Shown here piece after piece: positions 1 through 8,044 of a stretch of DNA of 51,908 bases. Origin of the DNA: Sphingobacterium sp. (lineage in GTDB: Bacteria; Bacteroidota; Bacteroidia; Sphingobacteriales; Sphingobacteriaceae); the NCBI GenBank assembly GCA_031253985.1, contig JAIRVH010000194.1:1-51908 (forward strand), written 5' to 3'. Each line of letters starts with the position of its first letter. The stretch's first letter is position 1. The notes beneath the pieces are model-generated. The model ran no database searches. It saw nothing but the letters and a program-made list of their open reading frames with translations, and was not told where the DNA came from. The position numbers were made by a program, and so were the translations under genes.

Positions 1-36
1 ACTCTAATTTGTTTTAATTTTTTAAGGTACTTGATG

Positions 37-44
37 CAAAAGTA
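37..44 (-). promoter_or_regulatory. -7 promoter element pointing out of the window
   Basis: On the minus strand this reads TACTTTTG, a perfect match to the Bacteroidota -7 consensus TAnnTTTG. It points left, so it probably drives a gene whose start lies beyond the window edge, divergent from the ABC transporter. No convincing -33 TTTG is visible at the usual spacing. Confidence 0.45.
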
Positions 45-153
45 GGAAAATTATTCGTTGTGCATAACAACTTTTTTTATCCAAGACTTAACATTTGATT
101 TCCGAATGACAGTAAATTCATTCAAATCCTAGCGCATTTTGATGAATTAGTCC

Positions 154-161
154 TACTTTTG
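154..161 (+). promoter_or_regulatory. -7 promoter element of the ABC transporter
   Basis: TACTTTTG matches TAnnTTTG and ends 10 bases before the ATG at 172. That predicts a very short 5' leader. The rest of 1-171 shows no coding frame. Confidence 0.55.
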
Positions 162-171
162 TATTCGTAAT

Positions 172-1953
172 ATGAAGGATCTCGCCTACTTAAATAAGTA
201 CTTTTATAAATATCGCTGGAAACTGGTTCCAGGGGTTTTATTTGTTATCATCTCCAACTATTTCGGGGTATTGCCAGCAAAGGTGATTCGCGAAGCATTT
301 GACCTGGTACAGGAAAACATTTATCTATACCGTCTCTTTGATGGGTTCGACAGACAGGAGCTCATCTATCAGGTATTCGGAACGAGCCTATTATTTTTCG
401 GTTTCGTTGTGCTCCTGCTTTCGTTGCTGCGGGGTATTTTCTTATTCTTCATGCGTCAGACGATCATTTTAACGTCGCGTTATATTGAATACGACCTCAA
501 AAATGAGATCTATAATCATTACCAAGATTTAAACTTCGGTTTCTTTCGGAAGAACAATACCGGAGATCTCATGAGCCGAGCCACCGAAGATGTCAATCAG
601 GTACGTAACTACCTAGGACCCGCCATTATGTATGCGATCAATACCGTAGTTTTATCGATCATGGTCATCTATGCGATGTATAGCGTCAATGGACGGTTGG
701 CGACCTATGCATTAGCCCCAATACCGGTCCTATCGGTTATTATTTTATTTGTCAATAAGATTATTAACAAGCGTAGCTTAAAAATACAGAAACAACTGGC
801 GAACCTTTCTTCTTTCGTGCAGGAAACTTTTGCAGGTATCCGCGTCATCAAGACCTATACCAGAGAACAAAATAAAATGCAGGAATTTGAGAAGGAAAGT
901 ACCATTTATCGAAATACGGCTCTTGATCTCGTCAAAGTGCAGGCTGTTTTCTTTCCGCTTATTCTATTGCTTATTGGGCTCAGTACGGTAATCACCATTT
1001 ATATTGGTGGAATTGAAGTTGCCAAAGGAACAGTCACGGCCGGAAATATTGCTGAGTTTATCATCTATGTCAACCAGTTGACTTTCCCTGCCATGTCTCT
1101 TGCCTGGGTAACTTCATTGGTACAACGTGCCGCAGCCTCTCAGAAACGCATCAACGAATTTCTCCAAACGGAATCGCCGATTGTTAATGGAAAGGCAACG
1201 AAAGAACTTGCGGGTGAAATCAGGGTCGATGGAATCTCATTTACTTATCCAGAAACAGGTATTCAAGCGATTAAAGATATATCTTTCCAGATTCCCGTGG
1301 GAAAAACGCTCGCTATTATCGGAAAAACAGGATCCGGAAAATCGACCTTGGCCAACCTACTTCTACGGATGTATGATATCGATAAAGGAAGCATACATTA
1401 TGATCATTTAGAAATCAAGGATCTCGATTTCAAAAGCTTACGTCAGCAAATTGGATTTGTTCCACAGGATGTTTTCTTATTTTCGGATACCATTGCCAAT
1501 AACATAGGCTTTGGCTTAGATCATTTTACACAGGAACAAGTGGAACAGGCTGCTAAAGATGCCGCTGTATACGACAATATTATAGCTTTTGAAGATGGAT
1601 TTGAAACGGCCGTTGGAGAACGTGGTATTACCCTCTCTGGCGGACAGAAGCAACGGGTGTCTATTGCACGGGCCTTGATTAAGGAACCCAAAGTATTGAT
1701 ATTTGACGACTGTCTTTCAGCTGTGGATACAAAAACGGAAGAAACAATTCTCCGTTCGTTAAGCCGCATCATGAAGGGCAAGACCTGTATCTTTATTGCC
1801 CACCGTATTTCGACAATTAAAAATGCAGACCATATCCTTGTGATGGATCAAGGAGAAATTGTGGAACAGGGTACTCATAGTGAACTGATGGAGAAAAGAG
1901 GTGAATACTTTGAGCTTCATGAAAAGCAATTGTTGGAAAGTGTCGAGGGATAA
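172..1953 (+). CDS. ABC exporter, fused permease and ATPase (MsbA/YheI type)
   Basis: This 593-residue half-transporter probably works as a dimer in the inner membrane, exporting a lipid or drug-like substrate. The N-terminal ~330 residues form the six-helix exporter domain. The ATPase follows, with Walker A GKTGSGKST near residue 384, the ABC signature LSGGQKQRVS near 488, Walker B VLIFDDCLSAVD near 508 and the H-loop in FIAHRIST. Length is normal for the family and no part is missing. A TAnnTTTG element sits just upstream. It appears to be transcribed alone, because the next gene has its own promoter-like sequence. The substrate cannot be told from sequence. Confidence 0.93.
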   Translation: MKDLAYLNKYFYKYRWKLVPGVLFVIISNYFGVLPAKVIREAFDLVQENIYLYRLFDGFDRQELIYQVFGTSLLFFGFVVLLLSLLRGIFLFFMRQTIILTSRYIEYDLKNEIYNHYQDLNFGFFRKNNTGDLMSRATEDVNQVRNYLGPAIMYAINTVVLSIMVIYAMYSVNGRLATYALAPIPVLSVIILFVNKIINKRSLKIQKQLANLSSFVQETFAGIRVIKTYTREQNKMQEFEKESTIYRNTALDLVKVQAVFFPLILLLIGLSTVITIYIGGIEVAKGTVTAGNIAEFIIYVNQLTFPAMSLAWVTSLVQRAAASQKRINEFLQTESPIVNGKATKELAGEIRVDGISFTYPETGIQAIKDISFQIPVGKTLAIIGKTGSGKSTLANLLLRMYDIDKGSIHYDHLEIKDLDFKSLRQQIGFVPQDVFLFSDTIANNIGFGLDHFTQEQVEQAAKDAAVYDNIIAFEDGFETAVGERGITLSGGQKQRVSIARALIKEPKVLIFDDCLSAVDTKTEETILRSLSRIMKGKTCIFIAHRISTIKNADHILVMDQGEIVEQGTHSELMEKRGEYFELHEKQLLESVEG

Positions 1954-2000
1954 TTTAAATATCCCTGAATTCAGCTAAAGGATGTAAGGGATATCTCTTC

Positions 2001-2028
2001 TAAATTTGACTTAAATATTTAAGTCAAA
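2001..2028 (+). promoter_or_regulatory. -7 element overlapping a 24-bp perfect palindrome
   Basis: TAAATTTG at 2001-2008 matches TAnnTTTG. Its last four bases begin a perfect 24-bp palindrome (2005-2028, centre 2016/2017, arms TTTGACTTAAAT). The ATG of the DUF4870-like gene lies at 2048. A palindrome covering the transcription start could be an operator. Confidence 0.5.
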
Positions 2029-2047
2029 CATTTTATATTAAAGGATC

Positions 2048-2392
2048 ATGGAGAGAAGCCCTATTCAGAAGGTAACGTCAAATGACGGAAAAACAATTGC
2101 TATTATTTCTTACTTAACTATCATTGGCCTTATTGCAGCCATTGTGATGAACAACAAGGAAAAAACCGCTCTAGGGCAATTCCATATCAGACAAAGTATC
2201 GGTATTTCAGTAACCGGAATGGCCCTGGGCCTATTACGTTTTGTTCCGGGTATTGGTGGAATTGCCATTAGCATCGTCGGATTACTCCTACTGATTGCAT
2301 TAGTCCTCGGATTGATGGCTGCGTTTTCAGGAGAACAAAAACCACTCCCTTTTATCGGCGAAAAATACCAGGAATGGTTCAATATGATATAA
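2048..2392 (+). CDS. Small Tic20/DUF4870-like membrane protein
   Basis: This 114-residue protein has three or four predicted membrane helices: residues ~17-35 (IAIISYLTIIGLIAAIV), ~50-65, and a long hydrophobic stretch at ~70-98. The pattern HFHIRQS-like loop (here GQFHIRQSIG) and the end PLPFIGEKYQEWF are typical of the DUF4870/Tic20-like family common in Bacteroidota. The molecular role is unknown. It has its own promoter-like region with a palindrome upstream and a hairpin terminator downstream, so it is probably monocistronic. Confidence 0.8.
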   Translation: MERSPIQKVTSNDGKTIAIISYLTIIGLIAAIVMNNKEKTALGQFHIRQSIGISVTGMALGLLRFVPGIGGIAISIVGLLLLIALVLGLMAAFSGEQKPLPFIGEKYQEWFNMI

Positions 2393-2407
2393 TAGGTATT
2401 TCCTATC

Positions 2408-2438
2408 ATGGAGCATCTGCCCATCAAAGATGCTCCAT
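2408..2438 (+). terminator. Hairpin between convergent genes
   Basis: A perfect 11-bp stem (ATGGAGCATCT / AGATGCTCCAT) with a 9-base loop lies 16 bases after the DUF4870-like stop codon. The following T-run is weak (TTTAGTTTA). It separates this gene from the convergent MFS gene that ends at 2493. Confidence 0.6.
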
Positions 2439-2492
2439 GCTTTAGTTTATTCAGAGCTCGCCGCGTAATTGACAGAACGAACCTGGTTGACA

Positions 2493-3731
2493 TTACTGCA
2501 CTGAATGAAGTGTCGCTTTCTCTTCTTTAAAGAAAACAGCAAATAACAGCAGGCAAAAACAGGAAATACCTGCAGGGATAAACCATAAATATTCCCAAAA
2601 TTGTGCTGCATAGGCCGTTTTGAGATAATCTGAAACAGCACCGGCAACCCAAAAACCGATCAGCATCCCTACACCGTACATGGCAATGGTTATAAGTCCC
2701 TGTGCGGAAGCTTTGTATTTTTCACCAGCAATCCTATCCGTATAGATCTGGCCGACAACAAACATAAAATCATAGCAGATACCATGCAATAAAATACCGA
2801 ATACAAGTAGGAATGCTCTTTCCTGACCGTCGCCGTAAGCGAAAAACAAATAGCGAAGCGCCCAGGCGGAGATCCCTAATAAAATCATTTTTTTATACCC
2901 AAGCCTCCTAAAGAAAAACGGGATCAACAACAGACATATTGCCTCAGAAAATTGCCCCAGAGCCATCTTTGCAGTAGGATTTGGTATACCAACATTTACC
3001 AAAAAAGGATTGGCATTTTGATAATAAAACGAAATAGGAATACAGATCACAATTGCTGTGATAAAAAAAATCAGAAAGCTCCGCTGTTTGAGCAGCTTCA
3101 GTGCGTCCAGGCCAATCGCTTTTCCAAAATCAAATTTTTCATCTTTAAGGTTCATTTGTGGTGACGTCTTTGGCAGCGCGAGACTAAAAACCGCCAATGA
3201 CAACGAACATACTGCCCCCATAATAAAGGTATTGTGCAGAGCACCTGCCTGTATCGATTCGGGCGCATCCCAGCGAAACAGATAACTGATCACAAGGCCC
3301 GAACATATCCAGCCGATTGTTCCCCATACGCGCACGCCCGGAAAATACTTCTTCGCATCTGAGATATGTCGGAATGCAATCCCATTAGATAAAGAGAGCG
3401 AAGACATATAAGCCATGAAATAGACAAATACATAGGGATAAAAATGTGCTGCGTCCTGCGCAAGCGACATACCGTAAAGCAATGCTGCTCCAATAAGATG
3501 TAGAACAGACAGCACACGTTCGGCATTAAAGTATCTGTCAGCGACAAATCCTACGAAAAAAGGTGCAAATACAGCACCCAGCGACTGTGTAGAAAAAATA
3601 TTCGCTACTTCCATTCCCGAAGCGTTGAGCGACTTCATGAGGTATGTTCCCAAAGTAACAAACCAGGCTCCTTTGATAAAATATTCTAAAAACATCATCA
3701 GGGACAATTGCACGCGTAGTACTGGTTTCAT
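2493..3731 (-). CDS. MFS permease, NupG/XapB-like nucleoside:H+ symporter family
   Basis: This 412-residue protein has about 12 hydrophobic segments. It belongs to the nucleoside:H+ symporter branch of the MFS, judged by the opening VQLSLMMFLEYFIKGAWFVTLGTYL, the loop FVADRYFNAERVL and the conserved RVWGTIGWI motif. It is the last gene of a five-gene minus-strand run, 66 bases after the dipeptidase stop. NupG-like proteins move nucleosides. In this operon the substrate may instead be a peptide or amino-acid product, which is an inference from context only. Length is normal and the gene is intact. Confidence 0.85.
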   Translation of the reverse strand: MKPVLRVQLSLMMFLEYFIKGAWFVTLGTYLMKSLNASGMEVANIFSTQSLGAVFAPFFVGFVADRYFNAERVLSVLHLIGAALLYGMSLAQDAAHFYPYVFVYFMAYMSSLSLSNGIAFRHISDAKKYFPGVRVWGTIGWICSGLVISYLFRWDAPESIQAGALHNTFIMGAVCSLSLAVFSLALPKTSPQMNLKDEKFDFGKAIGLDALKLLKQRSFLIFFITAIVICIPISFYYQNANPFLVNVGIPNPTAKMALGQFSEAICLLLIPFFFRRLGYKKMILLGISAWALRYLFFAYGDGQERAFLLVFGILLHGICYDFMFVVGQIYTDRIAGEKYKASAQGLITIAMYGVGMLIGFWVAGAVSDYLKTAYAAQFWEYLWFIPAGISCFCLLLFAVFFKEEKATLHSVQ

Positions 3732-3797
3732 CTATTAATTAGTATTGGAATGTTTATATTCATTGGTTTCATTCGTTTCAGTGACGCAGCTCTTTTC

Positions 3798-4892
3798 TCA
3801 AGATTCAGGCAAAACGTTTCGCATAAAATTCAGCCAGTTCTTGTTGGCAATTTTTTCAAGATCGGTTTTATTGTATCCCCTTTTTAACAAGATGCCAAAG
3901 ACTTTTTGAATATCGGCAATAGTTTCCAGATCATAGGGGCACTGCTCCCGCCCAAAGGCTCCATCTAAATCACTTCCCACGCCAACATGGTCAACGTTTC
4001 CAGCCAATTGGCAAATATGATCAATATTGTTGGCCATAATTTCCATCGAGCAATTACTTGTTTTAGGATCGGACTTGCCACGTATCCAATTCGGCACCAT
4101 CATCCAGGCATCGAGCGCAACACCAATAACCGCCTTTTTCTCGACAAGTGCCTTAACCATCTCGTCACTAAACTGCCTATTGTGGTCGACAAACTTGCGG
4201 CAATTATTATGGCTGGCCCAGATAGGACCATGATAACGTACCACAGCGTCCCAGAAAGCATCATCATTCAGATGTGTTGCGTCCAATATCATCCCCAACC
4301 GTTCCATTTCTTCTAATAACTTTATTCCGTGTTCATTTAATTTACCTGAGGAATCTGTTCCATTGGCATACCTACCAGGCCCGTAATGCGCTGGACCAAT
4401 AGCCCTTAGACCATAGTTATAAGCTGTTTCGAGGTAACTGATATCCACTAGGGAGTCTGCTCCCTCCAAGCTCAGCATATATCCAATGGGCTTATCTGCA
4501 TGATCACTGCCTTCGGACCAAAGCGCCAGATGCTGGTCCAGATCGGTCTTCGTACAAATCATTTTTAGCTGACCGTCGGCTTCCATCGCCTTGTACCATG
4601 CAAGCTGCCCCTGTGTCTGTGCCCATGCCTGTTCTGCCGAATACCAGCCTGGCAAGGAGCTTTCAGGTTTTACGAAACGGGCAATCTGGGTCGCAACAAC
4701 CAAACCAATATGACCACGGCGCAATTCATCAAAAGTAACTGTTGCCTTACCCCGATCGGGCTTGTCAGCCATTCCCTTTTCCCGGCGGTTCAGTTCAGCA
4801 ATCGGCAGTCGAAGGTCCCGGTTCCATTCCATGGCATTCATGCTTAAATCCAGATGTGCGTCGACCAAAAATGGTATTTCAAATTCGTACAT
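3798..4892 (-). CDS. Membrane-dipeptidase family (peptidase M19)
   Basis: This 364-residue zinc dipeptidase of the renal dipeptidase family hydrolyses dipeptides and, in many members, accepts a D-residue at the C-terminal position. Metal-ligand motifs are present: HLD (H13, D15), the bridging Glu in LSLEGAD, His in DATHLND and in ASHNN, and Asp in GVGSDLDG. No signal peptide is visible, so it is probably cytoplasmic. Its ATG begins one base after the TGA of the PLP enzyme, which suggests translational coupling. The D-tolerance of M19 enzymes fits the neighbouring D-amino-acid enzyme. Confidence 0.9.
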   Translation of the reverse strand: MYEFEIPFLVDAHLDLSMNAMEWNRDLRLPIAELNRREKGMADKPDRGKATVTFDELRRGHIGLVVATQIARFVKPESSLPGWYSAEQAWAQTQGQLAWYKAMEADGQLKMICTKTDLDQHLALWSEGSDHADKPIGYMLSLEGADSLVDISYLETAYNYGLRAIGPAHYGPGRYANGTDSSGKLNEHGIKLLEEMERLGMILDATHLNDDAFWDAVVRYHGPIWASHNNCRKFVDHNRQFSDEMVKALVEKKAVIGVALDAWMMVPNWIRGKSDPKTSNCSMEIMANNIDHICQLAGNVDHVGVGSDLDGAFGREQCPYDLETIADIQKVFGILLKRGYNKTDLEKIANKNWLNFMRNVLPES

Positions 4893-4893
4893 A

Positions 4894-6000
4894 TCAATAA
4901 TTTATTTTTTTATTTCGCGCATACACCGTCCAGGTTTGATCTGCCTGCCGTCCATTGACAACTTGAAGTTCGCCATAACAGGCTACAGTAGGACAAATAT
5001 GCCGCGGTACCGCATACAATGCTTCTCCAATATTAAACTGCGCGCTATCTGTCACCTCCACGACCAAATGCTCTTCACTTTGCATTTTTATCTCACCAAT
5101 ACGCGGATCGAAAAACTTGACACGCGGCTGTGGCGATTCACATGCAACTGATTTATACCCCAAGTCCAAACAAAGGTGCCTGTGATCAACAATAGAAACT
5201 ACACGTGTCAGCAGCACGGCTGCCAGGAGAAAATCCTGTTCTGAATAATTTTCAGCATAGCCAAAATCCCAAAACACAAAGGTTCCGGGACTGCATTCTA
5301 CATCGGTACGCTCGGCATGAAAAGGGAAACTTGGCGAACCGCCAATCACTTTGGTCAATGGTTTCGATGTGGATGCCTGGGTCATCAGGTAGGCAGTTTC
5401 GAGTATGCTATAGGAACGCTGACATTGTTTTTCACGGAGCTGGTAATCCTTATCATGAATATGACCGTCGTAGCCATGCACACCAATCAACTGAATGCCA
5501 TCCAAAAGATGGATATCCATCGTGAGACGTTCGATTCCCTCCAAAGGTACTCCGGTACGTCCCATTCCAATATTGACATCGAGGTAAACATCTGTGCAAA
5601 TACCTTTAGCGAGACTCCGCTTTGAAATCTCCTGCGCGACAGCGATGTGATCTACGAGACAGGCAAAATGTGTCTCTGGAAATGCCGCTATAAGATCCAA
5701 AAAGCGATCTATCTTTGGCCCTACCGGTTGGTATGCCAGTAAAGCATCCTTCGCCCCGATAACACCCAATAGTTCAGCTTCCGCAATCGTTGCACATTTA
5801 AACTTCGTGATCCCCTTATCGATCATCAACTGGCATACTTCTCGGCATTTGTTCGTTTTGACATGCGGCCTCAACCTATCGGCCTGTCCATGCACAAAAT
5901 GCAGAGCACGGTCTATATTCTTGACAATTCGATCAGGGGACACTAGCAAAGCCGGTGAATCGACCTGATCAATATTGTGTATGTGACACCAAGTTTCCAT
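4894..6000 (-). CDS. D-threonine aldolase / D-serine dehydratase-like PLP enzyme
   Basis: This 368-residue fold-type III PLP enzyme has an alanine-racemase-like N-terminal barrel. The PLP lysine is K48 in LRPHVKTNKC. Near the C-terminus, HIC (H334, C336) is the HxC metal-binding pair of D-serine dehydratase and D-threonine aldolase. It should act on a D-hydroxy-amino acid, either splitting it to glycine and an aldehyde or dehydrating it to a keto acid and ammonia. I chose the start METWCH at 6000. The frame is open upstream to 6123, but that would overlap ridA by over 100 bases, whereas 6000 leaves a 10-base gap. Confidence 0.88.
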   Translation of the reverse strand: METWCHIHNIDQVDSPALLVSPDRIVKNIDRALHFVHGQADRLRPHVKTNKCREVCQLMIDKGITKFKCATIAEAELLGVIGAKDALLAYQPVGPKIDRFLDLIAAFPETHFACLVDHIAVAQEISKRSLAKGICTDVYLDVNIGMGRTGVPLEGIERLTMDIHLLDGIQLIGVHGYDGHIHDKDYQLREKQCQRSYSILETAYLMTQASTSKPLTKVIGGSPSFPFHAERTDVECSPGTFVFWDFGYAENYSEQDFLLAAVLLTRVVSIVDHRHLCLDLGYKSVACESPQPRVKFFDPRIGEIKMQSEEHLVVEVTDSAQFNIGEALYAVPRHICPTVACYGELQVVNGRQADQTWTVYARNKKINY

Positions 6001-6010
6001 ACCATTCGAA

Positions 6011-6475
6011 TTAATATAACTCAAATAATGCTTCGATTTCCACCGGAATATTGTCTGGCAGTGAACCGAACCCAACTGCGCTCCGTGTTCCGATACCATT
6101 TTCTTCGCCCCAGACCGCAGCAAATAACTCGCTACATCCGTTGATTACACCGGGATGATAGAGAAAATCCGAGGTACAGTTGACCATTCCCAATACCTTA
6201 ATGACACGTTTGATCTTATTTAATGATCCCAAATTGGTTTTAATAGTCGATAACATCGTCAGACCAACCTGTCTTGCGGCAAGTTTGCCTTCCTCAGGAC
6301 TGATATCACTTCCAATCCGACCGATAATCAATGTGGCATCATCTTGTACAGGACCATGACCAGAAAGATAAAGGTACTTTCCATCAATAACGTATGGTTT
6401 ATAAACACCTTTTGGCGCCGGTGCCGGAGGTAGTGTCAAACCTAATTTTTCGAATTGTTCATCTGCGTTGTACAT
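6011..6475 (-). CDS. RidA/YjgF-family protein
   Basis: This 154-residue member of the YjgF/YER057c/UK114 family has segments such as YLYLSGHGP near residue 35, QVGLTMLSTIKTNLGS and the C-terminal IPVEIEALFEL. Classical RidA hydrolyses reactive enamine/imine intermediates released by PLP dehydratases. The protein is longer than the ~130-residue archetype and resembles the RidA-like subgroup close to the chorismate-mutase-like clade. The residue corresponding to the catalytic Arg of true RidA (normally in a C-RA motif) appears as G-TRSAVGF here, so an Arg is present. It sits between a PLP enzyme and a permease, a context that supports the deaminase role. Confidence 0.88.
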   Translation of the reverse strand: MYNADEQFEKLGLTLPPAPAPKGVYKPYVIDGKYLYLSGHGPVQDDATLIIGRIGSDISPEEGKLAARQVGLTMLSTIKTNLGSLNKIKRVIKVLGMVNCTSDFLYHPGVINGCSELFAAVWGEENGIGTRSAVGFGSLPDNIPVEIEALFELY

Positions 6476-6505
6476 CTTTAACGATTTTAAAGTTTAAAAT
6501 AATAG

Positions 6506-7834
6506 CTAATATAAAATTAATTGCAATAGCAAAACAGCAAGCAGCCCAACGATGGAAACAATCGCTTCCATTATCGACCAGGAAAAGAGCGTTGCCTTCA
6601 CGCTAAGACCAAAGTATTCTTTAAACAACCAGAATCCAGTATCATTCACATGTGAAAACATCAGACTGCCAGCACCTATTGCCAATACCATGAGATTGGG
6701 ATCTACTTTTCCGCCAGTAACGATAGGCAGCAGGACACCAGCAGCTGTCAGGGCCGCTACTGTGGCCGAACCGACACAGCCCCTGATCACGGCTGTAATC
6801 AGCCAGGCTAACAATAGAGGTGAAATGGGAAGCTGCTGCAGCGTATTGGCTAGCATCAGGCTGACACCACTGTCCTCCATCACTTGTTTAAAAATTCCCG
6901 AACCAGCAATAATCAATAGAATCATGGCAATATCTTTCACTGCGGACTGATAAACTGACATCACATTGGCCATCGAGCGCCCCAATTTCAATCCTAATAA
7001 ATAGGTGGCAACACAAATAGCGATGACCATAACAACGGTAGCATTACCGACAAACTTAATTGCCTGTTGCAGGGCTGTATTAGTGGTATTGACGACATAA
7101 GGAAGCACTGTAAACAGGATAATGAGCAATACCGGCAATAAAGCGACAATCAAACTTACACCCACTGTCGGACGCCTGTATTCTTCTTTATCTGAGCGAT
7201 CTTGTTCGCGGAAAATAGACTCTTGACTTGGCTGTATGTTTTTCAGGCTTCTCGCAAAAATAGGTCCGCCCAAAACGATAGCAGGTATAGCAATTAAGAG
7301 TCCATAAATAAGTGTCAGTCCCATATTGGCATGAAACAGAGCAACAAGCGCAACAGGGGAAGGATGTGGTGGAATAAATCCATGCGTTACAGATAAGGCT
7401 GCAAGCATCGGTAATCCTATATATACTGCCGGAAGTTTATACCGATAGGAAATAGAAAATATTAAAGGGACTAATAAGACAAATCCGACACCATAAAAAA
7501 GCGGTATACCGACAACAAAGCCTGTCAACATAAGCCCCCATTGGAGGTATTTCTCCCCCATTAAGCGGACCATTTGTTCTGCAATAATCTCAGCCGCTCC
7601 ACTTTCGGCCACAATTTTACCCAACATAGCCCCCAAGACAATAATCAATGTCAGGCTCCCCATGACACCTGCCACTCCTTTTTCAACAGTACCCACGAGC
7701 TCTGAGGGAGGAATTCCTAAACAAAGTCCACTGAGCAGTGAAACTACCAAAAAAGAGAGAAAGGCATTGATCTTAAAATAAGTTATGCAAAGGATGAGCA
7801 AGCAAATGCTGATTACAATGAGGATTATAGTCAT
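6506..7834 (-). CDS. GntP-family permease (gluconate / D-serine type)
   Basis: This 442-residue permease has 12 or more hydrophobic segments and typical GntP-family features: GIPLFYGVGFVLLVPL, the motif THGFIPPHPSPVA near residue 150, and SHVNDTGFWLFKEYF near the C-terminus. The family moves gluconate and other small hydroxy-acids, and includes the D-serine transporter DsdX. It is the first gene of the five-gene minus-strand run. Given the downstream D-amino-acid enzyme, a D-serine or D-threonine substrate is more likely than gluconate, and no gluconate kinase is nearby. That assignment is inference. Confidence 0.88.
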   Translation of the reverse strand: MTIILIVISICLLILCITYFKINAFLSFLVVSLLSGLCLGIPPSELVGTVEKGVAGVMGSLTLIIVLGAMLGKIVAESGAAEIIAEQMVRLMGEKYLQWGLMLTGFVVGIPLFYGVGFVLLVPLIFSISYRYKLPAVYIGLPMLAALSVTHGFIPPHPSPVALVALFHANMGLTLIYGLLIAIPAIVLGGPIFARSLKNIQPSQESIFREQDRSDKEEYRRPTVGVSLIVALLPVLLIILFTVLPYVVNTTNTALQQAIKFVGNATVVMVIAICVATYLLGLKLGRSMANVMSVYQSAVKDIAMILLIIAGSGIFKQVMEDSGVSLMLANTLQQLPISPLLLAWLITAVIRGCVGSATVAALTAAGVLLPIVTGGKVDPNLMVLAIGAGSLMFSHVNDTGFWLFKEYFGLSVKATLFSWSIMEAIVSIVGLLAVLLLQLILY

Positions 7835-7956
7835 TATATCACTATTAGGTTTCCCTCAATTTGAGAGGTTGTATAAAATTTGGTCTAGTAAATCATTTTT
7901 TCATCCTGAAAGTAAGGATATTTTTCATTTTTTGCAAGGAAAGCGAAAAATTAATA

Positions 7957-7998
7957 AAAACAAAAAAGGTATGACTTACGCCATACCTTTTTTGTTTT
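7957..7998 (-). terminator. Bidirectional-looking terminator after pepD
   Basis: A perfect 17-bp stem (arms 7957-7973 and 7982-7998) with an 8-base loop has A-rich and T-rich flanks, so it can work in either direction. It lies 46 bases downstream of the pepD stop. It separates pepD from the gntP promoter region. Confidence 0.85.
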
Positions 7999-8044
7999 CA
8001 CAACTTACTACCGTGTATACACGAGAATATGCTGGTTTTTACAC

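Noticed and set aside
1959..1994. 8-bp inverted repeat ATATCCCT / AGGGATAT after the ABC transporter
   Set aside because: The loop is 20 bases and no T-run follows, so I do not call a terminator.
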